Shown here: positions 1-6,084 of the stretch, in pieces
Layout: each line of letters starts with the position of its first letter
How positions within the stretch are numbered: the first letter of the stretch is position 1
Source of the DNA: Asaia bogorensis
Lineage (GTDB): Bacteria; Pseudomonadota; Alphaproteobacteria; Acetobacterales; Acetobacteraceae
Assembly: GCA_945871455.1 (NCBI GenBank)
Contig: CAMBXJ010000255.1
Coordinates: 1-6,571 of the forward strand
DNA: 6,571 nucleotides
Direction of reading: 5' to 3'
The notes under the pieces: generated by a model
Database searches by the model: none
Seen by the model: the letters and a program-made list of their open reading frames with translations, nothing else
Told to the model about the DNA's origin: nothing
Made by a program: the position numbers and the translations under genes

Positions 1-857
1 TGAAGCGTGTGGTTGTTCTCCCAGACAACGACGGTGTTCGGTCGCCAGGTGAGGCGGAAATGGAATTCCGGCCGCTGGACGTGACGATAGAGTTCGCGCA
101 GCAGCTCATCGCCTTCCGCGGTTGGCAGTTCGACAATGCCGCGGCAGTAGATCGGTACGTTGACGAACAAGTACCGCCGACCATTCTCGGGATTGCGGGC
201 CACCAGTGGATGAATGATCGGAGGCGCGTTCGCCAGGGCCTCCGCTTCCTCTTGCGTATGCCGGCGCTTGGTATTCTGGGTTGGCGTCATGCGGTGGTGG
301 CAGTGCAGCCCCTCGATCCGTTCCTTCAGTGCATCGGAAAGTGCGTCGTAGGCGGCCTCCAGGCTGGCGAACAATGTGTCGCCACCCACCGGAGGCAGCA
401 TCTTCGCGTATAGCGAAAGGACGCGGGTTGGCAGTTCGCGGAACGAATGGTCCATGTGCCAGAAATTGATCTGCTGCTGTTTATTGGGTCGGGTATGGAT
501 GGCCCCGACCTCCGGCGGGTGGCTTGGATCCACCACCGTGTCTTCCTTCACGGGCGTGCCGAAGATCTTCAGGAAGTCCGCGTAGTGATGGGGCGAGAGG
601 TCCTGATCGCGAAACACAAGGACCTTACGATCGATCAGCACGTCTCGGAGTTCCCGTTGCGCCTCCGTGCCTGGCTGGCGCAGGTCGATCCCGGAAATCT
701 CGGCGCCGATCATGGGCACGATGGGACGAGACTGGAAATGCGAGAACGTCCTGGTCGCGATTGTTCCCATCGGTCGAAGGGATTCAAATCCGTGATGCGT
801 TCGCTCGCCTGGCATTGCGGTCAGACGCTGTATCGCGTGCGTGTCGATTTGTGCCAT
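1..857 (-). CDS. TauD/TfdA-family Fe(II)/2-oxoglutarate-dependent dioxygenase (C-terminus cut by window edge)
   Basis: This cytoplasmic enzyme would hydroxylate a small substrate with O2 and 2-oxoglutarate, giving succinate and CO2; the family includes taurine and 2,4-D dioxygenases. I translated the minus strand from ATG at 857 and obtained 285 residues with no stop. The iron motif HxD is WHMDHSF, with His134 and Asp136. Thr161 in GGDTLFAS lies 27 residues after the His, the same spacing as Thr126 after His99 in E. coli TauD. Near the edge the protein reads [16 protein letters not shown] and the last, incomplete codon (ca-) would be the distal iron His286 if the next base is a pyrimidine. 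The 2-oxoglutarate-binding Arg should lie outside the window. The start at 857 is supported by an AGGTGGG ribosome site about 8 nt upstream and an in-frame stop at 915-917. The N-terminus is some 35 residues longer than TauD; Met15 (815) and Met30 (770) are alternatives. It lies downstream of the GMC gene on the same strand. Family assignment is firm; substrate is unknown. Confidence 0.9.
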   Translation of the reverse strand, partial: MAQIDTHAIQRLTAMPGERTHHGFESLRPMGTIATRTFSHFQSRPIVPMIGAEISGIDLRQPGTEAQRELRDVLIDRKVLVFRDQDLSPHHYADFLKIFGTPVKEDTVVDPSHPPEVGAIHTRPNKQQQINFWHMDHSFRELPTRVLSLYAKMLPPVGGDTLFASLEAAYDALSDALKERIEGLHCHHRMTPTQNTKRRHTQEEAEALANAPPIIHPLVARNPENGRRYLFVNVPIYCRGIVELPTAEGDELLRELYRHVQRPEFHFRLTWRPNTVVVWENNHTL

Positions 858-946
858 TCCTGGGTCCCACCTGCTTTTGGCGCGGTCGGCGCTGCTGATC
901 CATTGGTTCGCACGCTACATCAGTGGTGGAAAACCCCCAAGCCCGC

Positions 947-984
947 GCCCGTGCACCTGCATCGCGCCCGCACCCCTGTATCGC
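947..984. repeat. Imperfect tandem repeat of 19 bp (two copies) between GMC and dioxygenase genes
   Basis: Two adjacent 19-bp units, 947-965 and 966-984, agree at 15 of 19 positions; both begin GCCCG and end ATCGC on the plus strand. They lie 90-127 bp upstream of the dioxygenase start and may be twin protein-binding sites or a simple local duplication. Confidence 0.5.
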
Positions 985-1003
985 ACCCTGGGCATCCGAA
1001 GCC

Positions 1004-1029
1004 CGGTCCTTTTCGACGGGTAGGGACCG
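1004..1029 (-). terminator. Weak hairpin just after the GMC stop codon
   Basis: Arms CGGTCC and GGACCG (1004-1009, 1024-1029) enclose a 14-nt loop, starting 7 nt past the GMC stop. No T run follows on the minus strand, so this is at best a partial terminator, an mRNA 3'-end stabiliser, or chance. If it does not terminate, GMC and dioxygenase could share a transcript. Confidence 0.22.
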
Positions 1030-1036
1030 CGACGGA

Positions 1037-2650
1037 TTACCCAACGGCCGCCCGTGCGTCCTCTCGCAGCATCACCGCCCCCTTTTCGGCGATCATGATC
1101 GTGGGGGCGTTGGTGTTCGTCGAAGTGACCGCCGGCATCACCGAGGCATCGATCACCCGCAACCCCTGCATCCCGTGCACGCGCAGCCGATCGTCCACCA
1201 CCGACATCGCATCCGGACCCATCCGGCAGGAGCAGGTGGCGTGGAACACCGTCCCCCCGGTCTGACGGGCATAGTCCAGGATTTCATCATCGGACTGGAT
1301 GTTGGCCCCGGGCACCGTCTCGGCCTTAAAATACCGAGCCAAAGCCGGGGCGGCAAACCATTGGCGCGCCAGCCGGATCCCGCCGATCACCGCCCGCCGG
1401 TCGCGCTCATCGTCCAGATACCTGGGGTTGATCGTCGGTTGATCCCGCGGGTTCGGGGTCCGCGCCTCCACATGGCCTCGGCTGAGTGGACGCATCTGCC
1501 AGACCCCCGTCGTCATGCCCGGCTTGGTATCCAACTGCCGCGTCGCACCGGGCGCATAGCTGGCCGAGGCGAACAACGCCTGCACATCGGGCGTATCCGA
1601 TTCCGGCAGCACCTTCACGGACGCCGCCACCAGCGACGCCGCGTAAGTCAGCATGCCCCGCCCGGTCATCACGTATTTCGCGATCTCTCCCAGCAGGCCG
1701 ATGCCGCGGGACCGCTCGTTCATCGTGGCGATCCCCTGCACGTCGGCCGACAGGCGCACCAGGAAATGGTCCTGGAAATGCTTTCCCACCCCGCGCAACC
1801 CGTGGCTGACCGCGATCCCGGCGCGCGCCAGATGGTCCGGATCGCCAATCCCCGACAATTGCAGGATATGCGGGGACCCGATGGCGCCGGCGGACAGGAT
1901 GACCTCGCCGCTGGCATCGGCCCGTTCGGTGGCCCCGCCGCGGGAGAATTCCACCCCCGTCGCCCGGGTGCCGTCCAGCACCACGCGATGTACCAAGGCC
2001 CCTGTAATCACTTGCAAATTCGGCCTCTGCATCGCCGGACGCAGATAGGTCCGGGCGGTGCTGGCGCGGAACCGCCCGCCCCGTGTCTGCTGCACCCAGC
2101 CGATATGGTTGCCCAATCCGTGCGGCAGGTCGTTCACATCGTCACGATACTCCCAGCCCATCTGCCGGCCCGCCTCGATCGCCGCCTTGCACAGTTCCGG
2201 CTGATCGCGAGTCCGCGATGTGAACAGCGGGCCTTCCTTGCTGTGGACGTGATCTTCCTTGCCCTCCCAGTGCTCCGCCTTGCGGAAATAGGGAAACACG
2301 TCGGTGGACGACCAGCCGCGATTGCCGAGCTGAGACCAGTGGTCGTAGTCTTCGGGTTGGGAGCGGATGTAGATCATGCCGTTGATGGAGCTGGATCCGC
2401 CCAGCACCCGACCGCGCGGATAGTTGATTTCCCGCCCGTTCAGGCCGGAATCCTTGTCGGCTTTGTAGCCCCAGGTCAGGGTCTTGTGTTCCAGCAGCTT
2501 CATGTAGCCGGCGGGGATGTGGATCAGCGGGTTCCAGTCCTTTCCCCCGGCCTCGATCAGGATGACCTTGGTGTTCGCATCCTCGGTCAGCCGATTGGCG
2601 AGCACGCACCCGGCCGATCCGGCCCCCACGATCACGTAATCCGCCTGCAT
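1037..2650 (-). CDS. GMC-family FAD-dependent oxidoreductase (choline dehydrogenase-like)
   Basis: A 537-residue flavoenzyme of the glucose-methanol-choline family, which oxidises alcohols, choline, sugars or related compounds, in the cytoplasm or at the inner membrane. The FAD-binding Rossmann motif is GAGSAG at residues 9-14, with the ribose-binding Glu33 in LIEAGG. GMC signature 1 covers about residues 80-103 ([19 protein letters not shown]) and signature 2 residues 255-269 ([15 protein letters not shown]). The catalytic His is His470 in [10 protein letters not shown], and the Asn partner is in the [15 protein letters not shown] segment (Asn512/Asn514). Length is normal for the family and no signal peptide is seen. 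ATG at 2650 follows a GGGAGG ribosome site (2656-2661) with a 5-nt spacer, and a good sigma70-like promoter lies just upstream. It is divergent from the binding-protein gene and 179 bp upstream of the dioxygenase, which it may be co-transcribed with. It looks close to BetA-like paralogues, but choline as substrate is not shown: no betaine aldehyde dehydrogenase or BetI is in the window. Confidence 0.93.
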   Translation of the reverse strand: MQADYVIVGAGSAGCVLANRLTEDANTKVILIEAGGKDWNPLIHIPAGYMKLLEHKTLTWGYKADKDSGLNGREINYPRGRVLGGSSSINGMIYIRSQPEDYDHWSQLGNRGWSSTDVFPYFRKAEHWEGKEDHVHSKEGPLFTSRTRDQPELCKAAIEAGRQMGWEYRDDVNDLPHGLGNHIGWVQQTRGGRFRASTARTYLRPAMQRPNLQVITGALVHRVVLDGTRATGVEFSRGGATERADASGEVILSAGAIGSPHILQLSGIGDPDHLARAGIAVSHGLRGVGKHFQDHFLVRLSADVQGIATMNERSRGIGLLGEIAKYVMTGRGMLTYAASLVAASVKVLPESDTPDVQALFASASYAPGATRQLDTKPGMTTGVWQMRPLSRGHVEARTPNPRDQPTINPRYLDDERDRRAVIGGIRLARQWFAAPALARYFKAETVPGANIQSDDEILDYARQTGGTVFHATCSCRMGPDAMSVVDDRLRVHGMQGLRVIDASVMPAVTSTNTNAPTIMIAEKGAVMLREDARAAVG

Positions 2651-2675
2651 GCTCGCCTCCCGCTTGTTGCGTCCT

Positions 2676-2705
2676 GGTATAACGGGACCGCGCCGCTTGT
2701 GCCAA
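2676..2705 (-). promoter_or_regulatory. Sigma70-like promoter for the GMC oxidoreductase gene
   Basis: On the minus strand TTGGCA (2700-2705, five of six to TTGACA) is followed after 18 nt by TATACC (2676-2681, four of six to TATAAT). A start about 7 nt downstream gives a leader of roughly 20 nt that holds the GGGAGG ribosome site. Position and leader fit well; activity is inferred. Confidence 0.45.
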
Positions 2706-2972
2706 ACTGGCCGGGCGTTGGTCGCGATGTCGGAGGATACCCATGCACATCAATACCATGCGAGCGGCGGTTGAGTGGGGCGAACCGCGGCCCATGGCGG
2801 AAAATGGCGGTTTTCAGACGTTTTCGCGGCATCCGATTTCTATTTCCATGGTAGGCTGATCCACATCTGACGACGAGTTCCGAAAACGTCGCCAGGATGC
2901 TACTGAGCCAACGCTGGCGGTGGTTCCGCCCGTCCATGCTTGTTTTCAAGTGACTCCCGAAAAATTCACGTG

Positions 2973-2990
2973 GTATCGTAGTGTCGATAC
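2973..2990. repeat. Inverted repeat GTATCG-N6-CGATAC, possible operator
   Basis: Perfect 6-bp arms (2973-2978 and 2985-2990) are separated by TAGTGT. The site lies 62 bp before the binding-protein start, where a promoter would be expected, so a dimeric repressor or activator could bind here. Six-base arms can occur by chance, and no regulator gene is in the window. Confidence 0.3.
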
Positions 2991-3051
2991 GGTTCTGACG
3001 GATGGAAAAAACACGCCACCGTCAATCAAAAAAATGGGAGGCTAACGTAGC

Positions 3052-4791
3052 ATGAGCGATCCGAAAAACCCGCCTGGAACCCCGTCCGTGGTGTCCGCGC
3101 CTGACGCATCCGAGACCGCCTCTTGGTCGCGGCGCCATTTCCTGCAGACCGGCGCCGCCGCGGCCGCCATGTTCTCCCTGCCGGACCAGAGCCTGGCGCA
3201 GAATGTGGCCACGGAGTTCGACGGGACGAAGTTTCAGCTCGCGGCGCCGGAACCGAACCCAAAGCGGGGCGGTGTGCTGCGGGCCGGGTATTTTTCCCGT
3301 CTGCCGCATTTCGATGTGCACCAGTCCGGTACCTTCGCCAATATCGGCACCCAGGGCTGCCAGTTCGACAATCTGATCCGGCGCGACCCGCGCGATTCCG
3401 GCAAGACCATTATCCCGGACCTGGCGCATAGCTGGGAGATTGCCAAAGACACCATGACCTACACGTTCAAGCTGCGTCAGGGCGTGCAGTTCCATGACGG
3501 GGCGGAACTGACGGCAGAGGACGTGAAGGCCACTTTCGACCGGATCATCAAGCCGCCCACCGGCGTTTCCATTCCACGCTCCGTGTTGTTCAGCGCGGTG
3601 GAGTCGGTCTCGGCGCCCGACAAGTCCACGGTGGTGTTCAAAATGGCGGAGGCCCGGCCGGTCAATTTCATCATGTCGTCCATCGCGTCCGGCTGGAATG
3701 TGATCCTGCGCAAGAAGACGCTGGAAGACAACCAGTACAATCTGCGGAAAGTGATGGTATTTCCTGGCACCGGGCCGTACATTTCCAAGAATCGGGTGGA
3801 AAATGAACGGTGGACTTTTGAACGCAACGAAAAATACTGGAACAAGGGTCTGCCCTATCTGGATGGGCTGGAAATCTACCACCTTATGCCGTTCTCGCCG
3901 GAATTGGGTTCCGCCTTCATTTCCAACCGCGTGGATTATACTCGCGTCACCGACCCCGGGACCTACCGCATCGCCAAGTCGCGCCCGAATACGACCGGGG
4001 TCGATTATTATCAGGCTGTGGTGCAAGCGACCTGGATGAATAACCGAAAGAAGCCGCTCGATGATGCGCGGGTGCGCCGAGCCTTCCACCTCGTGCTGGA
4101 CAAGGCGGTGATGGTGGACATGGTGAAGGACCTCGCGCCGATGATCCAGGGCGGGTTCATCTATCCGTTCAGCGAGTGGGCCACACCGAAGGAGGAGATG
4201 TCCAAGCGGCTCGGCTACCAGGCCGATCCCGCCGCGGCGATTAAGGAGGCCAAGGCACTGATGGCCGCCGCCGGTTATGCCAACGGTTTCAAGACTCTGG
4301 ATTACATGGTGCGCGACATTGCCTCCTGGCGCCTTTGGTCGCAAGGAGTTCAGGCGGTTTTGCAGCAGACCCTGAACGTGGAATGCAAGCTGCGCACGGT
4401 GGTGGATTCCATCTGGTTTGAGGACGCGGCCAGCGGCAATTACGATCTGGCGATCGGTGCCATCGTTTCCTCGCTGCTCGATCCATCGGACTATTTCAAC
4501 GCCTGGTATGGCAAGAAAGGCGATCAGTTCGGGCCGCAGAACTACAGCTTCTGGGACAACAAGGAGTTCCAGGCAGTGCTGGTCCAGATTGACCGGGAAA
4601 TCGACCCGGTCAAGCGCAAGGTGCTGGTCCGCAAGGCAGAAGACATCATGGAAATGGATCCCCCGCTGCTGCCAATCTCGTGGGAAAAGATCATCGACCT
4701 GTGGTACAATTATGTAAAAGGCATCCGGCCACATGACTATTTCGGTCTGTACGACGTGAATCGTTTCGACGTGGCGTGGCTGGATAAGTAG
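3052..4791 (+). CDS. ABC transporter substrate-binding protein, family 5 (peptide/nickel/opine type), Tat-exported
   Basis: A 579-residue periplasmic binding protein that captures a solute for an ABC importer. The N-terminus carries a Tat signal: SRRHFLQ at residues 26-32, then a hydrophobic Gly/Ala stretch (about 33-43) and a likely cleavage after SLA (residue 49). The mature part starts with KRGGVLRAG (71-79). Family-5 landmarks follow: LRQGVQFHDGAELTAEDVKATFDR (141-164), the GTGPY block (239-243), ERNEKYW (257-263) and a C-terminal LPISWEKI segment (540-547). Length suits the family. ATG at 3052 follows GGAGG at 3037-3041 with a 10-nt spacer. The twin-arginine signal implies export folded, perhaps with a bound cofactor or for speed of assembly. 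No permease or ATPase gene follows: a hairpin sits 13 bp past the stop, then non-coding DNA. Divergence from the GMC gene suggests a shared regulator and a shared substrate, which is inference. The ligand cannot be deduced; family-5 proteins bind peptides, nickel, sugars, opines and others. Confidence 0.93.
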   Translation: MSDPKNPPGTPSVVSAPDASETASWSRRHFLQTGAAAAAMFSLPDQSLAQNVATEFDGTKFQLAAPEPNPKRGGVLRAGYFSRLPHFDVHQSGTFANIGTQGCQFDNLIRRDPRDSGKTIIPDLAHSWEIAKDTMTYTFKLRQGVQFHDGAELTAEDVKATFDRIIKPPTGVSIPRSVLFSAVESVSAPDKSTVVFKMAEARPVNFIMSSIASGWNVILRKKTLEDNQYNLRKVMVFPGTGPYISKNRVENERWTFERNEKYWNKGLPYLDGLEIYHLMPFSPELGSAFISNRVDYTRVTDPGTYRIAKSRPNTTGVDYYQAVVQATWMNNRKKPLDDARVRRAFHLVLDKAVMVDMVKDLAPMIQGGFIYPFSEWATPKEEMSKRLGYQADPAAAIKEAKALMAAAGYANGFKTLDYMVRDIASWRLWSQGVQAVLQQTLNVECKLRTVVDSIWFEDAASGNYDLAIGAIVSSLLDPSDYFNAWYGKKGDQFGPQNYSFWDNKEFQAVLVQIDREIDPVKRKVLVRKAEDIMEMDPPLLPISWEKIIDLWYNYVKGIRPHDYFGLYDVNRFDVAWLDK

Positions 4792-4803
4792 TTCCGGCCA
4801 ACA

Positions 4804-4833
4804 GGGCCGGGTCGGTGCGTGCCGATCCGGCCC
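4804..4833 (+). terminator. GC-rich hairpin after the solute-binding-protein gene
   Basis: GGGCCGG (4804-4810) pairs with CCGGCCC (4827-4833), then a G-T wobble, TCGG with CCGA, and a last T-G wobble, closing a 4-nt loop (GCGT). That is about 13 pairs starting 13 bp after the TAG. There is no T tract after it (GGTGGGGCG follows), so it may stop transcription weakly or protect the 3' end, which would favour high expression of the binding protein. Confidence 0.6.
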
Positions 4834-5041
4834 GGTGGGGCGTGACAACACCGCGATGCAGCAGCGCCCCCCGGCGTTCCGTGTGGATCAGACCGGAGCC
4901 ACCGCATGGTCGAATGTCCGCCGGGATCCGCATCCGGCCAATCCGAGGAAGGCCCCCGTAACCTACGCCGGACATGTGTGGCGTCGGGCAATCAGCCAAG
5001 CCCCCTGCCTAGGTCCTAAGGCGATGCCCCCAGCCTCGGCA

Positions 5042-5085
5042 TACGACGGCGCACCACGACGAACCCAACCAACGCCACCGTCGTA
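5042..5085. repeat. Inverted repeat TACGACGG / CCGTCGTA
   Basis: Perfect 8-bp arms (5042-5049 and 5078-5085) flank a 28-nt loop rich in C and A. A shifted pairing of GGCG (5048-5051) with CGCC (5073-5076) is also possible. It may be an extragenic stem-loop or a worn repeat element. Confidence 0.45.
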
Positions 5086-5184
5086 GACCCGGCCTTTGTC
5101 AGAAACATCACGCCCGGTCGGAAACCATCCCAATGGGTGCCGGCAAGGTTGCCAGTCCACCTAAGTACCGCGGCAGGGGGTGGG

Positions 5185-5205
5185 TTGCCGGATTAAGTCC
5201 GGCAA
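5185..5205. repeat. REP-like extragenic palindrome
   Basis: TTGCCGGA (5185-5192) and TCCGGCAA (5198-5205) form a perfect 8-bp stem around TTAAG, flanked by GGG on the left and TGACA on the right. Palindromes built on (A/T)TGCCGG...CCGGCAA followed by TGAC are abundant between genes in many alphaproteobacterial genomes, so I read this as one member of a dispersed family. Copy number in this genome is not visible here. Confidence 0.6.
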
Positions 5206-5293
5206 TGACAGTGAGGCGAGTCTATCGGCCTATGGTTAGAGTCGTTGATATTGCTCCCCACAATGTTGAATCGCACCCCTATCGCTGCCAGCG

Positions 5294-5322
5294 TTGACAG
5301 CGAGTGCAGGGCTAGGTACACA
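5294..5322 (+). promoter_or_regulatory. Sigma70-like promoter of the toxin-antitoxin pair
   Basis: A perfect TTGACA (5294-5299), a 17-nt spacer and TACACA (5317-5322, three of six to TATAAT) would start transcription near 5329, giving a leader of about 18 nt to the antitoxin ATG. It lies between the REP-like palindrome and the operon and supports the ATG at 5347 as the antitoxin start. Confidence 0.6.
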
Positions 5323-5346
5323 AATTGCGTCCACAACGAGGGTGCC

Positions 5347-5625
5347 ATGGCGCAACCGGAGCCAGACAATCATGTGCCGCAGCCGGAACGGGTCGGCGTG
5401 CGTGAGTTCCGCGGGAATCTGAGCGGTTTCCTGCGCCAGGCGTCGCAAGGCAGTTCGTTCCTGATCATGTCGCATAATCAAGTGCTGGCCGAACTGCGTC
5501 CGCCGCCGAAAGCGGACCGGCCTCCGCGACGGCCGGGTGCCCTGCGCGGCAAAATTCGGATGGCGTCCGATTTCGACACACTCCCGCCCAATGTTCTGGC
5601 GGCCATGGAGGGCGAGGAGGAATGA
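5347..5625 (+). CDS. Phd/YefM-family type II antitoxin
   Basis: A 92-residue antitoxin that should bind and inhibit the PIN toxin encoded immediately downstream and repress their shared promoter. The N-terminal DNA-binding half shows the Phd/YefM pattern: VGVREFRGNLSGFLRQ (about residues 16-31), then the GSSFLIMSHNQVLAELRP strand-turn-strand (35-52). The C-terminal half, GALRGKIRMASDFDTLP, is the usual toxin-embracing tail of antitoxins paired with PIN toxins. The frame stays open upstream to a TTG at 5245, but I choose ATG 5347: it has GAGG 5 nt upstream, and a TTGACA promoter at 5294-5322 would lie inside the longer version. The stop overlaps the toxin start by 4 nt (ATGA), so the two are translationally coupled. 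Family call is good; functional autoregulation is inferred from the family. Confidence 0.86.
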   Translation: MAQPEPDNHVPQPERVGVREFRGNLSGFLRQASQGSSFLIMSHNQVLAELRPPPKADRPPRRPGALRGKIRMASDFDTLPPNVLAAMEGEEE

Positions 5626-6038
5626 AGCTCCTCCTCGACACCCATGCCTTGCTATGGTGGCTCGCAGACGATCACCAACTCGGACCGCGGGCTCGGCAAC
5701 TGATAGAAGACCCCGGTAATGTCGTTCTCGTCAGCGTCGTGTCGCTGTGGGAAATTGTTGTCAAGATACGGATCGGAAAATTGCAGGTCGACGTCAAAGA
5801 ACTGACGGATAGCGTCCCACGGGAGGGATTCGCCCTGCTGGACATTAGCTCGGCTCATCTGCGGACACTTGCAGGGCTGCCGATGCATCACCGCGACCCG
5901 TTCGATCACCTGCTCATGGCACAGGCGATCGAGGAGGACGCCACCTTCATGTCGGAGGACCGGAACACCAGCCGATACCCGGTCCGAATGATCACCTGCT
6001 CGGATGGACCGTCATCGGCATTTCCGAAGTCATCGTAG
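5622..6038 (+). CDS. vapC: PIN-domain ribonuclease toxin, VapC family
   Basis: A 138-residue PIN-domain endoribonuclease, expected to cut RNA when freed from its antitoxin. All four acidic active-site positions are present: Asp6 in LLLDTHALLWW, Glu44 in SLWEIVVKIRIGKL, Asp92 in HHRDPFDHLLMAQA, and Asp113 in FMSEDRNTSRYPV. So the toxin looks catalytically intact. The pattern matches the short single-domain PIN group that pairs with Phd/YefM-type antitoxins (COG3744-like). Relatives usually stop within a few residues of the final YPV-type strand near residue 120-125; here about 13 polar residues follow (CSDGPSSAFPKSS), so the original stop may have been lost. The start ATG overlaps the antitoxin stop and a GAGGAGG run lies directly in front of it, indicating coupled translation. 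The symbol is used in its broad family sense. Confidence 0.93.
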   Translation: MKLLLDTHALLWWLADDHQLGPRARQLIEDPGNVVLVSVVSLWEIVVKIRIGKLQVDVKELTDSVPREGFALLDISSAHLRTLAGLPMHHRDPFDHLLMAQAIEEDATFMSEDRNTSRYPVRMITCSDGPSSAFPKSS

Positions 6039-6084
6039 CAGAGGAACGACTGAACGGGGCCGAAGTTCAAATATTGCACCCCGC

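Larger units (their letters stand above)
2651..3051. other. Divergent intergenic region between GMC gene and solute-binding-protein gene
   Basis: This 401-bp gap holds the start signals of two divergent genes. Its left end carries the GMC promoter and ribosome site; its right end carries the GGAGG site of the binding-protein gene. I see a 6-bp inverted repeat at 2973-2990, two close copies of ATGGCGG (2794-2800 and 2804-2810), and AACCGC/GCGGTT arms at 2783-2788 and 2807-2812 that could pair. No convincing promoter for the plus-strand gene was found by eye. A 105-codon minus-strand frame crosses the region but has no recognisable motifs. Confidence 0.7.
4792..5346. other. 555-bp stretch without a convincing gene
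   Basis: It contains, in order, the 3' hairpin of the binding-protein gene (4804-4833), an 8-bp inverted repeat (5042-5085), a REP-like palindrome (5185-5205) and the toxin-antitoxin promoter (5294-5322). Open frames of 60-100 codons occur on both strands but lack ribosome sites, recognisable motifs or consistent codon use. A 30-codon minus-strand frame (5016-5108) with a hydrophobic centre is the only one that looks faintly protein-like. No tRNA or transposase remnant was recognised. Confidence 0.7.

Noticed and set aside
9..1265. Plus-strand frames of 134, 272 and 124 codons at the left end
   Set aside because: They are shadows of the minus-strand dioxygenase, whose catalytic motifs are intact.
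2783..2812. AACCGC/GCGGTT inverted repeat in the divergent region
   Set aside because: The short 6-bp arms with an 18-nt loop in GC-rich DNA are not strong enough to list as a separate element.
923..2854. 643-codon plus-strand open frame antisense to the GMC gene
   Set aside because: Its product is rich in His, Arg, Pro and Gly without domain motifs, as expected for the antisense of a GC-rich gene; the opposite strand has every GMC motif.
2632..2949. 105-codon minus-strand frame upstream of and overlapping the GMC start
   Set aside because: It has no recognisable motif, overlaps the GMC promoter and ribosome site in another frame, and lacks its own ribosome site.
3022..4851. 609-codon minus-strand open frame covering the solute-binding-protein gene
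   Set aside because: It is longer than the real gene but has no recognisable domain; the plus strand has a Tat signal, ribosome site and family-5 motifs throughout.
4691..5160. Several 65-102 codon frames between the binding-protein gene and the toxin-antitoxin pair
   Set aside because: They lack ribosome sites and motifs, and overlap hairpins and each other in conflicting frames.
4792..5346. Possible CRISPR array, tRNA or riboswitch in the largest gap
   Set aside because: There are no regularly spaced repeats, no cloverleaf or T-loop sequence and no recognisable aptamer core.
5652..5909. 85-codon minus-strand frame inside the toxin gene
   Set aside because: It is antisense to an intact PIN domain with all four acidic residues.
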